From: Prosthecobacter fusiformis
GTDB lineage: Bacteria > Verrucomicrobiota > Verrucomicrobiia > Verrucomicrobiales > Verrucomicrobiaceae
DNA length: 64,000 nucleotides
Direction of reading: 5' to 3'
NCBI RefSeq assembly: GCF_004364345.1
Contig: NZ_SOCA01000005.1
Span: 186,001 to 250,000 of the forward strand
The notes beneath the pieces were generated by a model. It did not search any database, had not been told where the DNA came from, and worked only from the letters and a program-made list of their open reading frames with translations. Below, piece after piece: positions 44,610 through 57,188 of this stretch (position 1 is the stretch's first letter; each line of letters opens with the position of its first letter). Made by a program: the position numbers and the translations under genes.

Positions 44610-44647
44610 GGAGAATTTTGGTTCGCCTCCGGGTGTGAAGAATATAA

Positions 44648-44682
44648 AAAAGGCCGGTTCCCAAGGTGGAAACCGGCCTTTT
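44648..44682. terminator. Bidirectional terminator between apaG and the FAD oxidoreductase
   Basis: AAAAGGCCGGTT (44648-44659) and AACCGGCCTTTT (44671-44682) form a perfect 12 bp stem, extended by CC/GG near the loop. The arms give T-tracts on both strands. It lies 38 bp after apaG and 11 bp before the end of the convergent gene, so it should stop transcription from both sides. Confidence 0.9.
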
Positions 44683-44693
44683 CTCTTTAGAGA

Positions 44694-47045
44694 TTACTTT
44701 TTCACGACCTGCACGGCATCCAGATGGACATTGCCTTCGGAGCCTTCGGTGCGGAAGATAACAGCGGCTTCTTCTCCCGCATTGAACTTGAAGGTGCCCA
44801 GGCTGTGCGCACCGTTCAGGTTGGCAGCAGGCTTGGTCTGATCCACCTTGATTTCTTTTTCACCCTCTGCGCTGAGCACGGTCACTGGGGCGGATTTGGC
44901 GCGGTTGGCGTGGGGCTGATAGAAAATGCGCACGTCGTAGTCGCCGCTTTCTTTAACAGCAAAGGAGAAACGGGCGCTGGCGTTTTTTTCGCGGCCATAG
45001 CTGAAGTGGGAACCGACGTAGGGCTTCAGGCTTTCAGCCTGGGTCCACTTGCCAGTGAATTCTGCATCTTCATCATCAATGACGATGCCTTCGAGGGTTT
45101 TTGGATCAATGGTGTCGCTGGCCACTTCAGGCAGTGCCTTGGCATTTGCGGGCATGTAAAGGGGGCTTTCCAGGCTGTCACGACGCATCGCTCCAGGCTG
45201 GCTCATGAGGTCCTTGAGGATGTCCAAATACTGCTCATAAACACCACGCGGGGTGGTGTGGTGACGCACGCTGATCCAGGCAGCCTTGCCCACCACTTCA
45301 CCAAACATGCCGCAGGTGCGCATGACGCGGGTGCTGCCCAGGGCAAAGCGGTCCACACTGATGTTGCGACCAGCCATGAAAAGATTGCCGATATCTTTGG
45401 AATACAGGCATCGGTAAGGCACTGGATAACCGTTTTTGCGGTCCGTGTGCTTACCGAACTGGGCACGGGAGATAAAGGGGTTTTCAGGAAACTTCACAGA
45501 GTATTGCTCTTTCGGATAATGCAGGTCCTGGTCCCAAGTCGTGGGCACACAGGCGTCTGGATGAATAACTCCTTTGACCATGTCTTCACCTGGCAGGACC
45601 AGATCGCCAACGATGCGGCGGGATTCACGAGTGCCGCCGACGTAAGCCAGCCACTGCATGTCGTAGCTGCCATACTTCTGCGGATCATTCTTTTTCAGAG
45701 AGGTGACTGCGCCATAGACTGCACGGAAGTTCCAATCGCGGATGCGCTCCAGGCCATTGATGGGGTCCTGGTCGAAACCACTCTCCCAGAACCATTCGCC
45801 ATGAAGGTAGTCTTCGGAGTTTTCGACAGGTGTGTAACCGAGGTCAAAGCCTGTCATATTGGCCTTATTTTTCACACCGACAGGCTCCAGCACGCGGGGT
45901 GCCGGGAAGTCTTCCAGCTTGAGATCGAGCGCCCATGGAGTGGCGGGCCATTCTTTTGGATGGGCGGATTTTTTCAGCACCCACATGTTGCTCATGCCCA
46001 TGCGGCCTTTTTCTTCCTGCATGATGGTGGCTCCGGCGAGGAATCCGACGCTGCCGTGGCCGGTGCAATCACTGAAGAATTTGCCGCGAAAGCGTGTTTC
46101 CTTGCCCGTCTTGGTGTCCAGGCCAGTTACGCTGCGGATCTTCTTATCAGCGACTTCGCCTTTTTCCATTTCCACGGCATAGACGTGAGTGTTGAGGAAA
46201 AGATCAATGGTCTTTTCAGCCTTCACGACCTCCTCTTTGAGTTTGTCATTGAACTCCTCAGGATTGGCAGCCGGGCTGTTGCTGGCACGGTCGGCGAATT
46301 CTTCCACGATCTCGCCGAGATGCGGGTAGAGACCACGACGGGTGCCGCCCATGGCCCAGACTTGGACTTCACTGGAACCATTGCCACCAAGCACGGGGCG
46401 GTTCTGGATGAAGGCCACTTTCAAGCCCTGGCGTGCGCCGGAGATGGCTGCGCCCATGCCGGAATAACCGCCACCGACGACCACGAGGTCATATTCCTCA
46501 GTCTCCGGGGCCACCTCGGGCAGGCCTAACGACTTCTTACGCAGAGAATTCGTTGCGGCGAAGTCAGCAGGCGGGGTGAAGGAGGCATCCTTGCTGAGGA
46601 TGATGGCATCCACACGACCGTCGAAACCGGTCTTGTCCACCAGAGCCAGCTTGGCGTTGCCTTTCAGTTCCACCGTTCCGGCCTCTTCCCACAGCCAGTC
46701 TTTGCCTTCGGTGCCGAGCACCTTGTCCAAGACTTTGCCATTCACGCTGACCTGGAACTTCCCAGGAGCTCCTGGAGCATCCCAGGGGCCGACCCAGTTC
46801 TTCGTGCGCACCCAGACCTTGTAGCTGCCAGGTTCAGTGATGGCGACTTCGGTTTCAGCATCTTTGACCGGCGTGCCCATGCCATGGGCCAGCAGGTAGG
46901 GCGAGCCCATGATGTCAATAAACTGGGTGTCCAGCATCCAGCCGCCAGGGCTGGCAAAGGATTCGGCCTCCACCCAGACCTGCTGGGCGTGACTGGAAAG
47001 AGCGGTGGCCGCAAGGGCGGCGAGCAAGGTGCGAGGTAACTTCAT
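44694..47045 (-). CDS. Secreted FAD-dependent oxidoreductase with golvesin-type C-terminus
   Basis: This encodes 783 aa from the ATG at 47045, which opens a signal peptide (ATG at 47075 is also possible). Domains in order: an N-terminal beta-sandwich (about 22-160, QVWVEAESFASPGGW); a Rossmann FAD domain starting YDLVVVGGGYSGMGAAISGA at about residue 185; FGKHTDRKNGYPVPYR and FMAGRNISVDRFALGSTRVM blocks of the FAD_oxidored family; and a golvesin-like domain (about 650-783). Secreted enzymes of this kind are common in Planctomycetes and Verrucomicrobia, with substrates mostly unknown. Glycan or polyketide oxidation has been suggested only by analogy. Confidence 0.88.
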   Translation of the reverse strand: MKLPRTLLAALAATALSSHAQQVWVEAESFASPGGWMLDTQFIDIMGSPYLLAHGMGTPVKDAETEVAITEPGSYKVWVRTKNWVGPWDAPGAPGKFQVSVNGKVLDKVLGTEGKDWLWEEAGTVELKGNAKLALVDKTGFDGRVDAIILSKDASFTPPADFAATNSLRKKSLGLPEVAPETEEYDLVVVGGGYSGMGAAISGARQGLKVAFIQNRPVLGGNGSSEVQVWAMGGTRRGLYPHLGEIVEEFADRASNSPAANPEEFNDKLKEEVVKAEKTIDLFLNTHVYAVEMEKGEVADKKIRSVTGLDTKTGKETRFRGKFFSDCTGHGSVGFLAGATIMQEEKGRMGMSNMWVLKKSAHPKEWPATPWALDLKLEDFPAPRVLEPVGVKNKANMTGFDLGYTPVENSEDYLHGEWFWESGFDQDPINGLERIRDWNFRAVYGAVTSLKKNDPQKYGSYDMQWLAYVGGTRESRRIVGDLVLPGEDMVKGVIHPDACVPTTWDQDLHYPKEQYSVKFPENPFISRAQFGKHTDRKNGYPVPYRCLYSKDIGNLFMAGRNISVDRFALGSTRVMRTCGMFGEVVGKAAWISVRHHTTPRGVYEQYLDILKDLMSQPGAMRRDSLESPLYMPANAKALPEVASDTIDPKTLEGIVIDDEDAEFTGKWTQAESLKPYVGSHFSYGREKNASARFSFAVKESGDYDVRIFYQPHANRAKSAPVTVLSAEGEKEIKVDQTKPAANLNGAHSLGTFKFNAGEEAAVIFRTEGSEGNVHLDAVQVVKK

Positions 47046-47243
47046 GTACAGGGTTGGTTCTACAGAGCTTTTCATAAACGCCGGGAATGATCAATTACAA
47101 TCAACGGATGACCGTTACGGTAACAGCTTGCTAGCATCTCGTGGAGCTGTGGATTCTTCGCGTGCCCAAATAAACAGGTCACCATGCAAGAAGGATGAAA
47201 CTTCAATTCTGGTTGCAACCTCAGGAGCCATGTCCTATCAGCC

Positions 47244-48399
47244 ATGTCTATGGAAACGACCAACAAGTCCGTCCTGACCGACCTCCAGGCGTTCGACGTG
47301 GCAAGCCTTAAAGGCCGCCTGAGCGAACTCCGGAGGTATCTTTGACTTACCGAAACTCACCGAAGAGCTGTCGGCGCTCGAACATAAGATGACCGACTCA
47401 GGCTTCTGGGACAGCCAGAATGCAGCCAAGAAAGTGATTGATCGCGCTAACGTGATCAAAAAGCAGATCTCGCCCCTGGGTGAGCTGGACTCCCGCGTGG
47501 AGGACTTCCCCGTGCTCATTGAGCTGGCCAAAGAACAGGGAGATACGCAAAGCTATCGCGAAGTGCAGACGGAATTTGATGCCCTGAGCAAGGCCATCGC
47601 GGATTACGAGCTGGAGCTACTTCTCAAAGGCCCCTTTGATCATGGCAATGCGTTCCTGACGGTTCATTCCGGAGCGGGTGGCACGGAAGCCTGTGACTGG
47701 GCAGACATGCTAATGCGCATGTTTGTGCGCTGGTCTGAACGCCGTGGCTACAAGGTACAGATCATCGACCATCAAGAAGGCGACGACATCGGCACGCGCT
47801 CAGCCACTCTGGAAATCCTGGGCGAAAACGCCTATGGCTTTCTCCAGGCGGAGCGTGGGGTTCACCGACTGGTGCGCATCTCCCCCTTTGATGCAGCCAA
47901 GAAACGGCACACCTCATTCGCCTCCATTGATGTCACTCCTGACAATGAGGAAGACATTGATATCGAGGTGCGCGATGATGATCTGAAAGTGGATACCTAC
48001 CGGGCTGGCGGCAAAGGCGGCCAGAACGTGAACAAGGTGGAAACTGCGGTCCGCATCACCCACATTCCTTCAGGCGTCATCGTGGCCTGTCAGGTGGAGC
48101 GTTCCCAGCCCAAAAACCGGGCGAAGGCCATGGCCATGCTCAAGGCCAAGCTTTACCAGATCGAAGAAGATAAACGCCAGGCTGAAATCGCCCGCCAGTA
48201 TGGCGAGAAGACCGACATCGGCTGGGGCAGCCAGATCCGCAGTTACGTTTTCCAGCCTTATCAAATGGTCAAAGACCATCGCACCGGGGAAAAGACCAGC
48301 GACGTCTCAGGCGTCATGGATGGAGACCTGGATGCCTTCATGGAAGCCAAACTCCGTGGCCAGAAATCTGGAGGGGACGATGGTGATGATGATGTGTAA
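47244..48399 (+). CDS. prfB: Peptide chain release factor 2, programmed +1 frameshift
   Basis: The gene is read in two parts, 47244-47342 and 47344-48399, giving 384 residues. The zero frame stops at the TGA at 47343; the upstream bases CGGAGG-TAT-CTT-TGA-C form the classical RF2 autoregulatory site, with an SD-like GGAGG three bases before the slippery CTT. When RF2 is scarce the ribosome shifts to +1 and completes the protein. The body has the RF2 core: GGQ motif in [19 protein letters not shown] and the stop-recognition region near [16 protein letters not shown]. Start ATG 47244 has GGAG 18 bases upstream. Confidence 0.97.
47334..47346 (+). promoter_or_regulatory. RF2 programmed frameshift site
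   Basis: The sequence AGG-TAT-CTT-TGA-C is at 47334-47346, preceded by CGG. Ribosome slippage from CTT to TTT over the T of TGA gives the +1 shift. The internal GGAGG acts as anti-SD pairing site, and the C after TGA lowers termination efficiency. This is the conserved feedback element of prfB. Confidence 0.95.
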
Positions 48400-48421
48400 A
48401 CGAGATTCCCTATAATCAGAG

Positions 48422-48454
48422 CAGCCTCCCTCGAAAGTGGGGGGCTGTTTTTTT
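48422..48454 (+). terminator. Rho-independent terminator of prfB
   Basis: CAGCCTCCC (48422-48430) pairs with GGGGGGCTG (48439-48447), including one G-T, around an 8 nt loop. Seven T residues follow. It is 22 bp after the prfB stop and inside the unlikely upstream extension of the next ORF. Confidence 0.9.
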
Positions 48455-48508
48455 GTAGCCTCGCTTTTGTCTTTCAAGGTTCACGGCAGAAAGAATGAAA
48501 TACAAACG

Positions 48509-48790
48509 ATGGAAGTAATTGATCATGCTCCCGGTGGCTGGTTTCTTTTGAGCGAAGAAAACCGCTACTATCTGGACATTCATAGTGGCTACTCTTTCGT
48601 AAGCTGGTCCGTTTTAATCGAACTCAATCAAGAGGAGCGAGACGGTTATGCCCATGGTGGGAGCGAATACATCTCCCAACTGGTATTCGGCTTCAATAAT
48701 CCACCTATGAGCTGGAATAGGAACATCGACAGTCAACTCGGCAAAAAAACGCATGAGGCCATCATGAAATGGAAGGAAACACAGGACTGA
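48509..48790 (+). CDS. Small hypothetical protein
   Basis: This encodes 93 aa from the ATG at 48509; the frame extends upstream through the prfB terminator, which is not plausible. It has no signal peptide or membrane helix. Sequence is mixed charged and aromatic (HAPGGWFLLSEENRYYLDI, HGGSEYISQLV). I recognise no family. It follows prfB by about 110 bp but after a terminator, and converges with the Asp-box protein gene at 48808. Confidence 0.55.
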   Translation: MEVIDHAPGGWFLLSEENRYYLDIHSGYSFVSWSVLIELNQEERDGYAHGGSEYISQLVFGFNNPPMSWNRNIDSQLGKKTHEAIMKWKETQD

Positions 48791-48807
48791 TAGTCCTGTT
48801 TCTTCCA

Positions 48808-50115
48808 TTACTCCGTAGGGACAAAGAACTCCCGGCGTAGCTTGCTAAAGACGATTTCTGAGGTGCCGAACTTCGCGTGCAAACGGCGGCGGCCGGTGGA
48901 GTAAGAGACAAACATCTCATCCCGATAAAGGAACATGAAAGGCGTGTTCACGGCGTTGTAGTCCACGATTGAAAACGCCTTCGTATATTTTTTATAAGAC
49001 GGATCAATCTGGACTACATCGCATTTGTTGCGCGTCATCTGGTTGCCGCCCATGGGCACACTGGCTGCCGTAAACATGGCCACCATACCAATGGGTTTAC
49101 CGAAGTTAGCAATGGTCGGCCGTCCAATGCCATAGGTCCATTTTTTCACCGGTGCATCGAATGTGTACAAGTCGGATTTCTTGGTCTTGCAAAGCACATA
49201 GCCACCTTCAACGACGTTTGTGCGGAGATGCAGATACACATAGTTGCGGTCTTGGGTTATAGCTGGCTCGGCCAAAATTTTGACCTCCGTCGTCAGCAGT
49301 CGCGGATCAGGTGCGCCCATCAGCTCCCAGGTCTGGCCTTGGTCAGAGCTGCGCATGAGTACGTTGGTCATCAGCTTCGTTACTCCGTCCACGGAGTTTT
49401 TGATCTGGATGGAGCTGTAAAGCTGGCCGTCAAATTCCGTAAAATCACAGGGCGTGCTGATGCCTCGGGCAAACTGCTCGCCAAATCCTGCGCCAAACAA
49501 AAAGTCCAGCTGCGCCTGGATCGCTGGCACTGCGAGGTCCATCACTTTGGAAGGATCCTTGCCAATGGTGCAGCGTATGGCTTTGAATCCGGCCAGCTTG
49601 CCGGTGGCAATGTCGTAGTCTTTGTAAAAGGCCCGGTAACCTGAGATCGTATCGCTGCCCAAACGACCCACGAAGAAAATGCGTAGAGTCTTTTCATTCA
49701 GGATGTGCAGCATGGGACCGGAGACAAAGGTGCCTCCAATGGTCACTCCATCGGATGTTTCCCCCACCTGCGCCACATCCACCCAAGTTGCCGTCGCGGT
49801 GGGGTTCAGAATGTTAAAAACGGCCATCCTTGCCACCTGCCCAGCCTGGTTTTCTTCCGGTGTGTTTTCGTTGCACTGATACACCACGTATCCCATCCCA
49901 TTGACAATGCGCATGGAGGACTGGTGCGCGTACTGCTCCGTCGTGAACTTGCTCACCAGCATCGACTGGTCCACAAACGAGCGGGATGAAATCTCGCCAT
50001 TGGGCAGCTTCGGTTTTTCAACCGGGTCTTGGGCCCGAATACTCCCCTGCCCTGCCAGCAAGAATGTGGCGATACTCAAAAATGGCAGCCAACGGCCTAA
50101 CTTTATATGCTTCAT
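48808..50115 (-). CDS. Secreted Asp-box (BNR) beta-propeller protein
   Basis: This encodes 435 aa from the ATG at 50115 (GTG at 50142 possible but overlapping the upstream gene). After a signal peptide the protein has repeated beta-strand segments and one clear Asp-box, SSDQGQTWELM, at roughly residue 225, the sialidase-type S-x-D-x-G-x-x-W motif. Active-site Arg and Tyr triads of true sialidases are not obvious, so this is more likely a non-catalytic or different-substrate propeller. It starts four bases after the glcF stop, a spacing that suggests an operon, though the functional link is unclear. Confidence 0.65.
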   Translation of the reverse strand: MKHIKLGRWLPFLSIATFLLAGQGSIRAQDPVEKPKLPNGEISSRSFVDQSMLVSKFTTEQYAHQSSMRIVNGMGYVVYQCNENTPEENQAGQVARMAVFNILNPTATATWVDVAQVGETSDGVTIGGTFVSGPMLHILNEKTLRIFFVGRLGSDTISGYRAFYKDYDIATGKLAGFKAIRCTIGKDPSKVMDLAVPAIQAQLDFLFGAGFGEQFARGISTPCDFTEFDGQLYSSIQIKNSVDGVTKLMTNVLMRSSDQGQTWELMGAPDPRLLTTEVKILAEPAITQDRNYVYLHLRTNVVEGGYVLCKTKKSDLYTFDAPVKKWTYGIGRPTIANFGKPIGMVAMFTAASVPMGGNQMTRNKCDVVQIDPSYKKYTKAFSIVDYNAVNTPFMFLYRDEMFVSYSTGRRRLHAKFGTSEIVFSKLRREFFVPTE

Positions 50116-50119
50116 CAAT

Positions 50120-53589
<3,470 letters not shown>

Positions 53590-53628
53590 AACTTTTTAGA
53601 CTCACCAACGAATCAATATCCACAACTC

Positions 53629-54225
53629 ATGAGAGCTTTCGCAGTCACCCTTTTCATTATAGGCAATCTTATCTTTCTTACGCAGTTGGGTAAGGACGTT
53701 CATCAACTTATCTGGGGCATGGAAACTTCCATGTTCGATGAGTTCGAACCAGAAAAAATCAGTGCCCGGGCGGAAACGAATACAGCAGCCTTGCTAGAGG
53801 AGTTCCGAAAAGCTGATGCGGAAATCAAGGTTCTGGAACGCAGCAAAACGTCGGATGAAACCTATCAAGTGCGTAAGGAAAATGAGTCACTCTACAACAC
53901 CCGTAATGAGGCCAGAGTAGAACTGCTGGCTCGTGAATCCAAGTCTGCTGAATTGCGTGATCTTTGGGTTTTCTCTGGTTACGGCATCTTCCTGATAGCC
54001 GTGGGAGGAATTCTTTCCCGGAAAGCTGTTACATGGCCCGGACTAGCAGTCTTGGTTTCCGGTTTCTCCATTCTCGAATATTGGGCCAGTCCGCCTTTTT
54101 TCGAGGGGGCGGGCACTGAGTTTAGGACCTTACTGTGGAATAAGACTTTCCTGACCTTTTTTGCTCTCTTTGCCCTCTATGCTTGTGCGGTGATGTTTGA
54201 CCGGAAACTTCCAATCAAACGCTAG
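53629..54225 (+). CDS. Membrane protein with a coiled-coil loop, unknown
   Basis: This encodes 198 aa. One helix at residues 4-22, a charged helical segment at about 45-110 (RKADAEIKVLERSKTSDE, NEARVELLARESKSAEL), then three more hydrophobic helices (about 112-195). The coiled coil would lie on the outer face if the N-terminal helix inserts in the usual way. No family was recognised. It begins 40 bp after ligA on the same strand and is followed 10 bp later by another unknown gene. Confidence 0.6.
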   Translation: MRAFAVTLFIIGNLIFLTQLGKDVHQLIWGMETSMFDEFEPEKISARAETNTAALLEEFRKADAEIKVLERSKTSDETYQVRKENESLYNTRNEARVELLARESKSAELRDLWVFSGYGIFLIAVGGILSRKAVTWPGLAVLVSGFSILEYWASPPFFEGAGTEFRTLLWNKTFLTFFALFALYACAVMFDRKLPIKR

Positions 54226-54235
54226 ATTTTACCCC

Positions 54236-54658
54236 ATGTCTATAGCATCCATATTGGGTAATATACCTGATCCCAAAGATTGGGTTGTCAGTAGAATTCG
54301 CCATGACTATAGACGTGTTTTCATTCGTCATTCCATAGATGTAGCTCCATCAATTTGGATCAGGAAGCTGCGCAATTGCAAAAATATTTGTCAACTGCCC
54401 GACTCTGCCCGTTTACTTTTGGAGGTGCGACAAAAAGGCGGCATTGACCTTGGTGTTATAAGTGGTCGGGATGCCTATAAATTTACTCAAACTCTTGAAA
54501 AGGCAGGCTTTGAGAGTCAAGTGGAAGACGCTTCCTACATATCGTATTTCCCTGAGGGACCTGACGGCAGAATTCTCATCGAAGACGAGGCGGTAGTGCA
54601 GGCGTTCTGCCTGGAGTTGATTCGGTTGGGAGCCAACGTTCGAGAAACAGAATATTAG
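54236..54658 (+). CDS. Small hypothetical protein
   Basis: This encodes 140 aa from the ATG at 54236; the upstream extension overlaps the previous gene. It has no signal and no membrane helix. The middle (LLLEVRQKGGIDLGVISGRD, FTQTLEKAGFE) suggests a small alpha/beta fold. No family was recognised. Codon use is A/T-richer than in neighbours. It probably forms a pair with the membrane protein just upstream. Confidence 0.55.
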   Translation: MSIASILGNIPDPKDWVVSRIRHDYRRVFIRHSIDVAPSIWIRKLRNCKNICQLPDSARLLLEVRQKGGIDLGVISGRDAYKFTQTLEKAGFESQVEDASYISYFPEGPDGRILIEDEAVVQAFCLELIRLGANVRETEY

Positions 54659-54753
54659 TGCCGTGAAGTTCGTTCGCAAGTTTTGGGCAGACCAAGAAAA
54701 TGCCACACTGAAACCCTAAAGACATCCAAGCATTACCCCCGTATCCAAAGCCA

Positions 54754-56016
54754 GTGAAACTCCCCCTTGCTCTCTTTACTGCCCTTATTGCTGTCGTCGT
54801 CAACCTTGGTCATGCCACCACCCCGTCGGCAGCACTGGAGGCGAAGATGGACGAGGCCTGGCAGGTCACGTGGAACCGTTTTTTCCAGAAGGATGTCCAG
54901 ACGTTCATGGATTATCTGAGCAGCTATGAAGCAGGCAAAGAACAAGCCCATCTCCCCACGGCGGAAGAGGTGCGCAGGCAATACCCGAATCCTTGTGGCT
55001 ACGGCACCGGCATGGAAGATGGGATGATCCTGGGCGGGGCCATGCTCAGCCTGCTATGCGACCGCTTTGCCGTCACCGGGGAAGAAAACTTGCGCCACGA
55101 TGCCGCCCAGGTTTTCAGCGGCATGCGGCGCTGCTCTACGGTTCCGGGGGCACCCGGATTTGTTGCCAGAAACATCTGTGTCGAAGACCAGAAGAGCATC
55201 TATTTCAACTCTTCGCGGGACCAGTATACCCACTTTGTGCATGGGCTATGGAAGTACTATCACAGCCCTCTGGCGGATGATGCCACCAAGGAGGAGATTC
55301 GCAACATTCTCGCCTCCGTTGCGGAGCGCATGATCAAGTTTGTCACCCCCGAAAACAATTTTGACTCTTGCCGCGCCGACGGCCAAAAATGCCTCGTGGG
55401 CATCTCCCGCATGTGGAATGTCCAGGCACATGAAGCGGCCCGCCTTCCTATGATTTACGCTGCAGCGTGGGACGCCACGCGAAATGAACGCTACCGGGAA
55501 CAATGGCGTAAATATGCGGCGGAGGCAGTGGCCCAGTCTGCAAATCCCGACACGCACCAGCCAGGCTACGCCTTCCTGCAGATGCAATGCTCGTTGGAGC
55601 TTCTACATCATCTGGAACCCGAACCGGAACTTAAAAGCGCCATCGCCACAACGATGAAACACCTGAGCACAATCGCAGAAAAACGGCTGTCCTACATCAC
55701 GATGAAAATCGCGCAAAAGAGCCCTGAGGAGATGCAGATGCTGGGCCCTGACTGGCGTCAGGTAAAGGAGTGAAAGAAAATGAAAGACTACACGAACCCC
55801 CAGTGGGGACCGTACAAGCAGATCTGGCACTTCACTCGCGAGGCCGGCGAATGTGCAGTGATCCCAATGATGGCGGAACCTCCGGTGCTGGCTGTGGCAT
55901 CCAAGGAGCAACTGGAAGATCTAATCCTGAAAACCGATTACCTGCATAACTCCAGTTGCGGCATCATTTACCACCTCGCCTCTTACTGGAAAGCCCGCCG
56001 ATACAAGGTTTTATGA
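54754..56016 (+). pseudogene. Secreted alpha-helical protein gene interrupted by an in-frame TGA
   Basis: A GTG at 54754 opens a 339 aa frame with a signal peptide (MKLPLALFTALIAVVVNLGHA). It ends at the TGA 55771-55773 right after VKE. The same frame continues as KKMKDYTNPQWGPYKQIW and runs 81 codons to 56016, and its sequence looks protein-like. TGG to TGA would restore a Trp and one protein of about 420 aa. The body is helical with Trp/Tyr/His-rich segments, suggesting an (alpha/alpha) barrel. Two separate genes are possible, since ATG 55780 has GAAAGAAA upstream, but a nonsense mutation seems likelier. Confidence 0.6.
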
Positions 56017-56154
56017 AAATGGGGGATCAATCGCCTGAGCCTTTAAGCAGGCAGAATCGCCAGGAGTTCTTGCCCGTGGGGACATGCATCCGCGCAAGCG
56101 GGTTGGTAACGATGTTGAGATGAGCGACATGGTCCCGCTCATGTCTTACTTGCC

Positions 56155-56967
56155 TTAAATTACTCCGGCAGCTTCCAGAGATGACTTAAAAGCTTCAAAC
56201 CGTGTTTTCAAAGACGCTTCGACCTCATGCTGTTGAAGGCAATCGGCCAGTTCGTCCAAGCTTTCAATTTTGCCCTCTAGGTCGGTCGGTGTTTCCATGG
56301 CGAACTGATCCAAAAATTGAGCGAGAAAACCTTGTGCCTGCACGACTTGGCACACATTGAACAAGCCTACAATTTGCCACTCCTGCAGCTTGGATCGCCG
56401 CCACGGTTGATTGGCAGGACCGTTGTTCAGGCCAAGCGCAACCGATGTTTCAGCAAGGACGTCTGGCCAGCATTGAAGGTCAAATAGACAACAGGTTAAA
56501 AAATAGTGGGCAAGCCAATGGGTTGGATCCATGGCGATAGCCTCCCTGTAACCGAAGACCGCATTCCGCAGGATGTCGTGCTTTAAAGAGGTGTCGGTGA
56601 AAAGGTTAGTGATGGCTGACCAGTAAACAATGCACGCCTTTAGATAGAGGCTGTCTGCCGTCGCAGGAGACTCACGCATGATCAACTGCCCGACAGCCCA
56701 CTCTGCATCGGTATGGGCAGCCAAATGTACCGTTTTTGTTCGCTCAGGGTCTTGAAGGCATCCAAGCGCCGAAACAGCCATGGACCGCACAAAGGCGAGA
56801 TCATAACCGCCCATCGCCAGCCCTGCATAATAAATGGCTCCAACCCGTTCCCATGAATTGCCAGCAGATTCTTCTTCGATCGCCATTCTTCGAACGACCT
56901 CAGTTGCAGAAAGTCCCGCTTCTGAAGCTTCGATCAGCGCTTGGTGGATTTGCGGCCAAGTCAACAT
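56155..56967 (-). CDS. Hypothetical helical protein (TPR-like)
   Basis: This encodes 270 aa from the ATG at 56967 (GTG at 56988 is possible). It is almost entirely helical with paired helices (YREAIAMDPTHWLAHYFLTC, WPDVLAETSVALG), the spacing of TPR-like repeats, and no signal or membrane helix. The C-terminus has an acidic helix (SLDELADCLQQHEVEAS). No family name can be given. It is monocistronic, facing the interrupted gene. Confidence 0.6.
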   Translation of the reverse strand: MLTWPQIHQALIEASEAGLSATEVVRRMAIEEESAGNSWERVGAIYYAGLAMGGYDLAFVRSMAVSALGCLQDPERTKTVHLAAHTDAEWAVGQLIMRESPATADSLYLKACIVYWSAITNLFTDTSLKHDILRNAVFGYREAIAMDPTHWLAHYFLTCCLFDLQCWPDVLAETSVALGLNNGPANQPWRRSKLQEWQIVGLFNVCQVVQAQGFLAQFLDQFAMETPTDLEGKIESLDELADCLQQHEVEASLKTRFEAFKSSLEAAGVI

Positions 56968-57188
56968 GGTCTTTTTTGTAGCCGCCACTAATGATGCGTG
57001 CTCTAAATCTGTTCAACGGCTGAAAAGGGTTTGCAAGGCTAACCAGAGCCCCGACGGCACCAGCCCTCTCCGATGTGAAGGCATCTGTTCAGGAGATCTA
57101 CCGCCCCGACGGCTCGTTTCTTTTGCTCCGGCTGCAAATCCTGCTGGAGGTTTGAGGCTCAGCGCCGTTAACTAAGAAGGACTCTCTC

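Noticed and set aside
44724..46529. 601-codon open frame antisense to the FAD oxidoreductase
   Set aside because: The opposite strand encodes a complete FAD protein with its motifs in order; the antisense reading is a shadow of GC-rich codons.
55771..55773. Selenocysteine at the in-frame TGA
   Set aside because: No SECIS-like hairpin follows, and the surroundings are not those of a known selenoprotein; a TGG to TGA change explains it better.
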